Positions 8,919-16,334 of a stretch of DNA of 64,000 bases are shown one piece after another. The notes beneath the pieces were generated by a model. The model was not told the DNA's origin and did not search any database. It worked only from the letters and a program-made list of their open reading frames with translations. The position numbers were made by a program, and so were the translations under genes. The DNA is taken from contig CAMUMG010000003.1 of NCBI GenBank assembly GCA_947089905.1, forward strand, positions 1 through 64,000. Direction: 5' to 3'. Position 1 is the first letter of the stretch. Every line of letters starts with the position of its first letter. The stretch is from an uncultured Lachnospiraceae bacterium. Its GTDB lineage: Bacteria; Bacillota; Clostridia; Lachnospirales; Lachnospiraceae.

Positions 8919-9744
8919 GATACTCCTCATTCTCATCTATTACTTCTGTTCCATAAACCTCTATTTGAGATAACGCTGGAAATGGAGATGGATCAGAAGA
9001 AGCTATTAATTTCTCCATTGTCAAAGAGTGAATTCTTTTTTTCTCAAATGTAAGGCGATGTGGCTGTTCAGATTTTTCCATTGGAAAATCGAGAGAAGTT
9101 CCATCAGAAAATATAAATGTTACCTGTTTCCACCAATTATCATGTGGAAAATCTGATCTGGTATACAAAACGATCTGATCGACTAAAACCTCTCTTCCAA
9201 ATTCTAAAGTAAAAGAAGCATCTGGTCTGCGGTTGATTCCCCAAGATCCATAAGGCCACTCTCCATGGGAACGATTTTCACGAATTCCATCGATCGCATT
9301 TCGTGCTGCAAATACAGCTTCTCCACGAGTCTCTACATTCGCTCTTGCATGAGGATAATATTCTGCTTCCTCATTTTGTTCCGTCAAATTTTGATCCATT
9401 GGATTTAACGCTAGATTCCGGTAAGCAGATACCTCTCCTTTTGTAGCAAGTCTGGCATATAGATAATGTCTATTCCCATAAAATACTTTTGGAGAATAAC
9501 TATTTCTTTTTTCTCCAAATGGAATTTTAAATTCTAAAGAATTTTTTTTCAAATAGATCAAAGCAGGGGTAAGTGCATCATCTACTTGGACTACCAAATA
9601 CTGTTTTGATTCAGATGCTTCAATAACAATCCTATCTCCTTCTTCATACTCTAAGGCAGCAACTAAATGTACTTCATCCATTCCACGACTTACACATTTT
9701 GTGATTCCATTGGCACAAAGTATCTTCATTGATAATTCTAACAT
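8908..9744 (-). CDS. Discoidin (F5/8 type C)-like carbohydrate-binding protein
   Basis: This 278 aa protein has a beta-rich N-terminal part (residues 1-105). Its C-terminal half resembles F5/8 type C/CBM32-type domains: NLALNPMDQN, FAARNAIDGI, SHGEWPYGSWGINRRPDASF, LEFGREVLVDQIVLYTR and a closing ALSQIEVYG strand. No signal peptide is present. GGAGG precedes ATG 9744, which overlaps the lyase gene by 7 bp. The context with a heparinase-like lyase suggests binding or processing of polysaccharide fragments; catalytic activity is not evident. Confidence 0.7.
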   Translation of the reverse strand: MLELSMKILCANGITKCVSRGMDEVHLVAALEYEEGDRIVIEASESKQYLVVQVDDALTPALIYLKKNSLEFKIPFGEKRNSYSPKVFYGNRHYLYARLATKGEVSAYRNLALNPMDQNLTEQNEEAEYYPHARANVETRGEAVFAARNAIDGIRENRSHGEWPYGSWGINRRPDASFTLEFGREVLVDQIVLYTRSDFPHDNWWKQVTFIFSDGTSLDFPMEKSEQPHRLTFEKKRIHSLTMEKLIASSDPSPFPALSQIEVYGTEVIDENEEYHET

Positions 9745-11501
9745 TGTTTTCCTCCATCCTTTTTATCTGGTTCAATCTGAAATGTAATTATTAAATCATT
9801 TTTTAAATCTATTTGTTGTTTTTTCCAGCGAATACAAGTTACAATCTCTTCTATGCCCTGATGATTTTTATGTAATATCTCTTCTTTTGAAATATTTTCG
9901 GAATCCAAATCTATGGTAATCTTACAGGCAGTTTCTTTTCCTTGAATTCGTATTGTGTTTTTAAAAATCTCTATAGGATATTTCGTAACTAAATTTTCTG
10001 TTATAGATAGTTCTTTTTCTGTTAGAAATTTATCTTCTATCTTCAAAATTCCTGTTTTCTTGTCAAAGAAAAGTGTTCTCCAAAAGGAAGTCAGTCCTAA
10101 AACTGAATATGCCTTTTCTAAACGCATTTTTACTTTTCCCTCTCCATCTGCTATAAATTCCTGACATCGATAATTTGCTCCTGCAGACTGTCCTATTTCA
10201 CAGAGGATAGGAACATTATGAGAAAAGGAACTGTTGCAGAAAATATCATATCTTTTTTCTCCAAAGTAATCGGCTGTATATTCCCCTGCTCCAAGATCTT
10301 CTAGTAACATATCTGAACCCAGTATATAAAAAAAGCTTCCTACATCATTATGGTTATGTGGCTCTTGATTTGTACCTCCCTTTACTGCCATTCCACTTTG
10401 AAATGCCCCCTGACAGATACACCACTGCGATATTGGAAATACCGTAATCTCTGTTGGTGTTTGAATACGGTTTTTAAAAGACAGAGAATTTAATTTTTCT
10501 AAATACTCTTTTGTCCATATGATATCCCGATAACATGCCATAAATCGAAAACAAGAATCACTGTCAAATGTTCCTGCCATTTTTAGATTTGGTACAGTTA
10601 CTCCTTGAAAGTTCTGAGCCAAAAAACATGCGAGTCCTACTTTAAAATAACTATCCTTACTTCCATCTGAAAAACTGACGGTTCTTCCTCCTTCAAAAAA
10701 ACAGCTCTGATAAAACAGTGCAATTTTTTTCATCTTCTCACTGGCTAACAAATCATATTTTCCTTTGCTATATTCCTTTAATTGAGCAGCAAATCCAGTA
10801 TAATAGGTCATTCCATAAGTATAGTAATCTAATCCTTCCATACAGACACCATCATCGCCAAAACCATTCAGATAATTTTTTAAAGCTGCCATAATTCTCT
10901 TTAAACAGGTTTCCAGCCGTTTTGGTGTATCTTTCATCCAATAAATACTTGCACTTCCTATTGAACCTGCACAGACAGAATTCCAATTTTCTGCACATGT
11001 TTCCCAAAAAGCATAGGGAATTTCAGATTCATAAAATGGTTCAAATATACGCTGTTCTACTTCTGTCTTAACCCTTTGTAGACATTTCTTTGAAAGTCTT
11101 TCATTTAATAAGCTGCAAAGTTCTGATACAGTCTGTGCTGTCTCACAGGCAAATAGATCGATAGTAATTCTCCAATTTATATTTTTTTTTCGATTTACAT
11201 GTGCAGGCAATGCCCAACATTCTTCTTCACAAATAGAAGTTAAAATCTGTTCAAGATACAAAATGTCTTCCTTGCGTTTTTTTAGCACAGCTAGCATTCC
11301 AAAAGTCGCTAAATATTTTCTCCGAAGAAAATAAACATTTTCATAGGCAAGACGATTTCCATCTTGTTCAAATCGTGAAAATAACTCTTCTGTCAAAGAA
11401 GGCATCGGTTTATCTCTTAATTCTTCTGCAATTTTCTCTATTTTCTGTTCATAGTTTACCAAAAATTGTTTTAATCTTTCTTGTAATACTTTTTGTTCCA
11501 C
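9738..11501 (-). CDS. Heparinase II/III-like polysaccharide lyase
   Basis: This 587 aa protein has an all-helical N-terminal part (residues 1-330) and a beta-rich C-terminal half with the heparinase II/III signature: NQEPHNHNDVGSF near 380-390, MLLEDLGAGEYTADYFG, and FSHNVPIL. Family members cleave uronic-acid-containing glycans by beta-elimination. There is no signal peptide, so it probably acts on imported oligosaccharides. It heads the operon that continues through the discoidin-like, MATE, coiled-coil and wall-peptidase genes. The glycan is unknown; a GH88 gene at 27047-28201 could handle its unsaturated products. Confidence 0.85.
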   Translation of the reverse strand: MEQKVLQERLKQFLVNYEQKIEKIAEELRDKPMPSLTEELFSRFEQDGNRLAYENVYFLRRKYLATFGMLAVLKKRKEDILYLEQILTSICEEECWALPAHVNRKKNINWRITIDLFACETAQTVSELCSLLNERLSKKCLQRVKTEVEQRIFEPFYESEIPYAFWETCAENWNSVCAGSIGSASIYWMKDTPKRLETCLKRIMAALKNYLNGFGDDGVCMEGLDYYTYGMTYYTGFAAQLKEYSKGKYDLLASEKMKKIALFYQSCFFEGGRTVSFSDGSKDSYFKVGLACFLAQNFQGVTVPNLKMAGTFDSDSCFRFMACYRDIIWTKEYLEKLNSLSFKNRIQTPTEITVFPISQWCICQGAFQSGMAVKGGTNQEPHNHNDVGSFFYILGSDMLLEDLGAGEYTADYFGEKRYDIFCNSSFSHNVPILCEIGQSAGANYRCQEFIADGEGKVKMRLEKAYSVLGLTSFWRTLFFDKKTGILKIEDKFLTEKELSITENLVTKYPIEIFKNTIRIQGKETACKITIDLDSENISKEEILHKNHQGIEEIVTCIRWKKQQIDLKNDLIITFQIEPDKKDGGKQC

Positions 11502-11596
11502 TTTTGTTTTTCATTCCCTCTTTTCATGATTAAAATTTTTCGTATTTTTATTTTAACATTTCCCTCTCCAAATTACTATAGTTATCTTTTTTATAT

Positions 11597-11626
11597 TGTA
11601 TATTATTTTTTTAATGGTACAAACTA
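11597..11626 (+). promoter_or_regulatory. Possible forespore (sigma-F/G-like) promoter
   Basis: TGTATA at 11597-11602 and CAAACTA at 11620-11626 with a 17 bp spacer resemble the sigma-G/F pattern (TGAATA / CATACTA). It ends 32 bp before the SpoVAF/GerA-like gene. B. subtilis spoVA genes are known to be forespore-expressed. Confidence 0.45.
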
Positions 11627-11658
11627 GTTTGAAAAGATGTTAGAAAGGAAGGTTTAAA

Positions 11659-13095
11659 ATGCAGTTAACCGCCAATCTACAAGAAAATAAATCAAAACTC
11701 TATGAAATCTTTCCTATTTCAACCAGTTATGATCTGATTTCTAGAGATCTCTATCTTGGAAAAACAAAAGCGTTTTGGCTTGGTATTAATGGATTTTGTA
11801 AAAATGATCTGCTACAAAAAATCTTTGCGGATCTGCAAGATAATAGTTATACAAAAGATCTTACAATAGAAAATCTTGAATTATTTGTAGCTTCTAAGAT
11901 TGGATATATTCAAACAGAACTTACAAATGATTGGGATGTGATTATTAAAAATGTATTAAGTGGCCCTTCTATATTATTTCTTGACGGTTTTTCTTCTGCC
12001 GTCATTTTAGATACTAGATCATATCCAACCCGTTCTGTAGAAGAACCAGATACCGAACGGGTAAGTCGTGGCTCAAAAGATGGTTTTGTTGAAACGATTG
12101 TATTTAATACAGCTCTTATACGTCGTAGAATTCGCAGCACAAAACTTTGTTTTGAAGTTATGACAGCTGGAACAGATACAAAAACAGATATTGTAATCGG
12201 ATATCTAAATGATCTTGCTGATCCTAAATTAGTAGAAACGATCAGAGAAAAAATAAATTCTCTTTGTGTTCCATCTCTAACCATGGGAGCAAAGAGTTTA
12301 GAAGAATTGATTATAAAAAAAAGATGGTTTAATCTTATGCCTCAAACTCGGTATACCGAACGACCTGACGTCGCAAGTAGTTATCTACTTGAGGGATATG
12401 TCATTGTTCTTGTAGATAATACTCCTACTGCGCTTGTCTTTCCCTGCAATCTTTTTCAGTTTACTCAAAATCCAGAAGACTACTATCAAAATCCATCTGT
12501 GGGAAATTATCTACGATTTTTGCGGTTTGGATGTATCCTTTTAAGTCTTTTTTTACTGCCTTGTTTTCTTTTAATGGGAATCTATCAAAGTTCTCTTCCA
12601 AGGTGGCTTTGGCTAATTACCTCCGAAGAAGTGACAAAAACACAGCTTTTTTTGTATGTATTAGCTATTGAATTAGGTCTGGATATTTTTAAATATTCCT
12701 CTAGTAATGCTGCAAGTGGCCTTTCAAATTCTCTTGGTCTGCTTGGAGGACTCATTATTGGCGATATTGCAATTTCTTTGCATTGGGCAACTTTAGAAGT
12801 TATCTTTTATGGAGCAGTTACTATGCTTGCTACTTTAAGTATCTCTTCTCAGGAATTTGGAAATGCCATACGACTTTATCGGCTATTTTTAATTTTGCTT
12901 ACAGGCTGGTTTGGACTTTGGGGATTTATTGCTGCACTCGTTCTAGTTTTAATTTCTATTGCAAGTACACCTTCATTTGCTGGAAAAAGCTATCTTTGGC
13001 CGCTTTTTCCTTGGAACTGGACTGCTTTAAAAACACTGCTTTTTAGGTATCCTACAGCAAAATACGAAATAACAAGACATAAAAGAAAACAATAG
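11659..13095 (+). CDS. GerA-type spore germination protein, SpoVAF-like
   Basis: This 478 aa protein has a GerA-family soluble N-terminal half with GPSILFLDGFSSAVILDTRS, then SVEEPDTERVSRGSKDGFVE and TALIRRRIRS, and a C-terminal half with about five membrane helices (residues ~285-440). GerA/SpoVAF proteins sit in the spore inner membrane and take part in nutrient or dipicolinate signalling. The stand-alone gene, the EEPDTERVSRGSKDG motif and the forespore-like promoter favour SpoVAF over a GerA receptor, which would be followed by B and C genes. AAAGGAAGG precedes the ATG. Confidence 0.8.
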   Translation: MQLTANLQENKSKLYEIFPISTSYDLISRDLYLGKTKAFWLGINGFCKNDLLQKIFADLQDNSYTKDLTIENLELFVASKIGYIQTELTNDWDVIIKNVLSGPSILFLDGFSSAVILDTRSYPTRSVEEPDTERVSRGSKDGFVETIVFNTALIRRRIRSTKLCFEVMTAGTDTKTDIVIGYLNDLADPKLVETIREKINSLCVPSLTMGAKSLEELIIKKRWFNLMPQTRYTERPDVASSYLLEGYVIVLVDNTPTALVFPCNLFQFTQNPEDYYQNPSVGNYLRFLRFGCILLSLFLLPCFLLMGIYQSSLPRWLWLITSEEVTKTQLFLYVLAIELGLDIFKYSSSNAASGLSNSLGLLGGLIIGDIAISLHWATLEVIFYGAVTMLATLSISSQEFGNAIRLYRLFLILLTGWFGLWGFIAALVLVLISIASTPSFAGKSYLWPLFPWNWTALKTLLFRYPTAKYEITRHKRKQ

Positions 13096-13101
13096 TGTAA
13101 A

Positions 13102-13130
13102 AGCCGGAACAGCTTACGCTTGCTCCGGCT
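13102..13130. terminator. Hairpin between converging genes
   Basis: AGCCGGA (13102-13108) pairs with TCCGGCT (13124-13130), extended by weaker pairs. It overlaps the last codons of the minus-strand gene and ends with a short T-run on the minus strand. It probably terminates both converging transcripts. Confidence 0.6.
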
Positions 13131-13449
13131 GTGTTTCTAATGTAAGTCTTACCTGCATCAGTTCGAGTTTTTTTAAACACCAAAATAAATATTCTTTTAA
13201 ATGTCCAAATAAAATTACTGCCTTTGTATAATCAGCCGAAAATTGATGTTTGCTTGCCTCAAGAATCTCCCAAAGTTCATACATCGTTTTTGATGCAAAA
13301 AATAATCCATAATCTTGAGCTTCTTTTGAATGTGTTTTTAATTCCTGTAATGTTGTATCATGAACAGACGCAAATCCACTTTGAAATATCTGATAGCAAA
13401 TCTGTTCTAGTTCTTCTAAAAATATTCTCAGTTCTTCTAAGTTTTCCAT
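13114..13449 (-). CDS. Small helical protein, last gene of MoxR-VWA-SWIM operon
   Basis: Start set at ATG 13449, five bases after AAAGGTGG; upstream GTG codons overlap that site. The ~111 aa product is predicted all-helical (MENLEELRIFLEELEQI, DYGLFFASKTMYELWEILEA, LKEYLFWCLKKLELMQ), with no signal or membrane segment. I do not recognise a family. It begins 16 bp after the SWIM gene stop, so it is the sixth gene of the operon and a candidate component of the same complex. Confidence 0.65.
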   Translation of the reverse strand: MENLEELRIFLEELEQICYQIFQSGFASVHDTTLQELKTHSKEAQDYGLFFASKTMYELWEILEASKHQFSADYTKAVILFGHLKEYLFWCLKKLELMQVRLTLETQPEQA

Positions 13450-13465
13450 ATCCACCACCTTTATC

Positions 13466-15145
13466 TTAAAAAACAGAAAGCGGATATAGTGTCAGCCGCT
13501 TTTCTTCTATTCCTATAATTCCAAAAAACAGCGGGAGCGTTATTTTATTTTTTTTCTTTAACCGTTTTTCTAATCGTTCTAATTCTTTAATCACTGCTTC
13601 ATCTTGGGAAGAATAATGTACTGTGATATCAATTCTTCGATTTTCTTTATCATACAGTGGCATCTGATAACATTGACGAACCTTGTCATAATTAGAAGGT
13701 TCTATTCTGTCTGCTATAATAAATACCAATCGTTCCAATTCTTTTGGATTTGGATTTTGATAGCAATAGTCAAATAGAGAAGCGAAATCATCAAACATAA
13801 ATTTAGACAGGTCGTATTTTTCAAGTTCTGTTTTTCCTGTTACTTCTCCTACAGTCTTTTCACTTGCGGAAATACGATAGTCTTTATTGACTCTTGGATT
13901 TCTTAATATAACTTCTTGTTCTGACAGTTCATCTAAAGTGCATGTTAAACCCCAAGGTGCAATCTCTCTTCCAGTAACGGAATAAAAATTTCTGGAATTA
14001 TCATAATAGGTAGGTCGTACACTGCTGTAAGTATACCATTGCTGATGCTTTGAATCGAATAAATAGACTACTGTCCCCATAAAACCACTACTACTTTGAA
14101 ATGTGCGACATCCCATTCCTACAAGTGTCAAATTTCCAATTTCGTGATAAGATGATTTAAATTCTCCTACAATATCTAATAGTTCTTCCGAAGTTGTTAC
14201 TTTACAAAGTTTCTCTGCCATTTTACTTACTCTGGTTAGACGCTGTAGTAGCTTTTCTCCCGAAAAAGAGACTATACGCCGGAAATAATATCCATACTCT
14301 TCCGATAATGCTCGAAATTGTCGTTCAAACTCTGGCAAATCCGCATTATGGGCGACAATGGCATATCGTTCTAAAGAATCTATAACTGAAACCGAACTTC
14401 GTGCCAGACCAATCGCAATCCGTTCCTGTAAAAAATCTAAAAATTCTTTTCCAATCTGATGTAGTTTTTCAAAATCAATTTCTGCCCCTGTTTCCTGTTC
14501 AAATTCAGACGGATTTATAATTCCTTCTTGAATTTGGAAACATAATAAAGCTTCTGCTTTATGAACACAAAGTTCCTTTTTATGGCAGCTACAGGTAGAA
14601 TATTCTACTGGTTCTAACAATTTTACTGTAATATCTTCTGTTTCAAACGATACTAATACAATAGAACTCTGTTTTATTGTTGGAAATCGATTTGTCTTTT
14701 GTCTAGCTAATGCTATTGCAAATCTTTTATCTCCAAGCGTCTTTCGAATCTTCTCTATCGAAAAAGCTTTTAGCTGCTTCCATTCTCTTTTTTCTTCTGA
14801 TTCTTGTTTTGTTTCTTTTTGTTCTTCTTTTGTTTCTTCTTGTTCTTCTTCTGATTTTTCTTCTTTTTTTGATTGTAAGGCAAGTTTTTGTTTTAAATAT
14901 AAGGTACTTAAAATAATATGTTTACAAATGGTTCTCTGTGGACAGGTACAAGTACTTTCTCCTAATGGTGAACGTATTGTACAAACCACATCTTCTATTT
15001 GAAGAATAATTTCTTCTCCTTCACTTTGTATCACAGGTTCTTGTTTTTCTAAATCTTTTGCCGCTCTTTTTACAATTCCTTTGTTCGTCAGCCCAATTAA
15101 ATAATCCTCATCAATCGTTGTTAAAAATTCTAGCTGTCGGTCCAT
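13466..15145 (-). CDS. SWIM zinc-finger protein with two SWIM motifs (YehQ-like)
   Basis: Start set at ATG 15145 after AAAGGGAG; the in-frame GTG at 15154 abuts the ribosome site. The 559 aa product has two identically spaced SWIM fingers, CxC-x5-CxH: Cys66/Cys68/Cys74/His76 and Cys185/Cys187/Cys193/His195. A Glu/Lys-rich linker (about 90-120) separates them. SWIM domains bind DNA or protein partners. The remaining ~350 residues lack a domain I can name. Position after MoxR, DUF5682 and VWA genes matches E. coli yehQ in the yehL-M-P-Q cluster. Confidence 0.82.
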   Translation of the reverse strand: MDRQLEFLTTIDEDYLIGLTNKGIVKRAAKDLEKQEPVIQSEGEEIILQIEDVVCTIRSPLGESTCTCPQRTICKHIILSTLYLKQKLALQSKKEEKSEEEQEETKEEQKETKQESEEKREWKQLKAFSIEKIRKTLGDKRFAIALARQKTNRFPTIKQSSIVLVSFETEDITVKLLEPVEYSTCSCHKKELCVHKAEALLCFQIQEGIINPSEFEQETGAEIDFEKLHQIGKEFLDFLQERIAIGLARSSVSVIDSLERYAIVAHNADLPEFERQFRALSEEYGYYFRRIVSFSGEKLLQRLTRVSKMAEKLCKVTTSEELLDIVGEFKSSYHEIGNLTLVGMGCRTFQSSSGFMGTVVYLFDSKHQQWYTYSSVRPTYYDNSRNFYSVTGREIAPWGLTCTLDELSEQEVILRNPRVNKDYRISASEKTVGEVTGKTELEKYDLSKFMFDDFASLFDYCYQNPNPKELERLVFIIADRIEPSNYDKVRQCYQMPLYDKENRRIDITVHYSSQDEAVIKELERLEKRLKKKNKITLPLFFGIIGIEEKRLTLYPLSVF

Positions 15146-15166
15146 TTTACACACTCCCTTTACTGG

Positions 15167-16321
15167 TTACTGTACTATTTTTCCAATCCAGTCAGCCAGT
15201 CCCTCTGGTGTCATAGCAGCAACATGAGCTCCCATAGAGGCCAGATGAGCTCCTGCATTTTTATCATAATTTGGATCAGCATTGACATCCAGTGCTGTTA
15301 ATACAATCAATTTTGCTTTACTTTCAATAATACTGCGGCTGACTGCATACAAATTTTGATATCCTCCCCCTTCAAACAGATCTGTAACTAAAACTACCAT
15401 AGTACGGTGCGGATTCTCAATTAATCCCTCGCAATAGGTCAATGCTTTTGCAATATCTGTTCCGCCTCCAAGTTGTATGCTCATCAGTGTTTCTACTGGA
15501 TCGGAAATATAGCCGCTTAAATCGACTACTTGTGTATCAAAAATAACCAGTTTTGTATCTAACATAGGGAGTTTTGAAAAAATTCCTGCCATAATAGCAC
15601 TATGTATTACAGAGTCAAGCATTGAACCACTCTCATCTACTGCAAGAATGACACGCCATTGATTATATTTTTTTACTCGATCATTAAAGTAAACTCTTTC
15701 TAGTACAATCCTTCCTCTTGTAGTATCATAGTGTTTTAAATTATTTCGGATAGTACGTTTAAAATCAAAGTTTCTTGCCGATTTTATATTACTGATCGAA
15801 TTTTTATCTACTCTGCCTAATAGAGAACGTTTTATTCCCTGTTCCATCTTTTTAGTCAGTTCTTCTGCTACCTTTCGGACAATTTGTTTGGCAGTTTCTA
15901 ACACTTCCCCTTTCATCAGATGTTTCATACTTAAAATCGTTTTTAAAAGTTCTCTATTTGGCTCTAGCTTTTTCAAAACCTCTTTATCTGTCAAAAGTTC
16001 TGTCATTTCATATTTTTCTAAGGCATGTTTTTCTAAAATTTCTACAGTTTGTTTTGGAAACAATTTACGGATCTCTGTAATCCATTTTGGAACAGTAATA
16101 TTTGATCCTTCATTTCCTCCTGAACGCTCCATAACCCCCTCTTCTTTTCCATATTCCTTTGAATACAAAAAATCTAAGAGCTGTTCCATTTCAAGATAAG
16201 AAACGTCGTTTCCAGAATAGGAGATCTGCCCTGCTGCATATTCGCCTAAAATCAGTCGCCATTTATTTAAACCACTGATTTGAAGTTCATTTTGATTGAT
16301 ATTTTTATCTTCTTCCATCAT
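15167..16321 (-). CDS. VWA domain protein (CoxE/YehP-like)
   Basis: This 384 aa protein has a helical N-terminal region (1-200) and a C-terminal von Willebrand A domain with a full MIDAS site: DESGS at 229-233, the Thr in LGGGTDIAKAL near 288, and VTDLFEGG near 312. VWA proteins paired with MoxR ATPases are thought to act as metal-dependent adaptors that present targets for remodelling. It is 13 bp downstream of the DUF5682 gene and 21 bp upstream of the SWIM gene. The ATG ATG start leaves the exact first residue open. Confidence 0.88.
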   Translation of the reverse strand: MMEEDKNINQNELQISGLNKWRLILGEYAAGQISYSGNDVSYLEMEQLLDFLYSKEYGKEEGVMERSGGNEGSNITVPKWITEIRKLFPKQTVEILEKHALEKYEMTELLTDKEVLKKLEPNRELLKTILSMKHLMKGEVLETAKQIVRKVAEELTKKMEQGIKRSLLGRVDKNSISNIKSARNFDFKRTIRNNLKHYDTTRGRIVLERVYFNDRVKKYNQWRVILAVDESGSMLDSVIHSAIMAGIFSKLPMLDTKLVIFDTQVVDLSGYISDPVETLMSIQLGGGTDIAKALTYCEGLIENPHRTMVVLVTDLFEGGGYQNLYAVSRSIIESKAKLIVLTALDVNADPNYDKNAGAHLASMGAHVAAMTPEGLADWIGKIVQ

Positions 16322-16334
16322 CTACCTCATCTTT

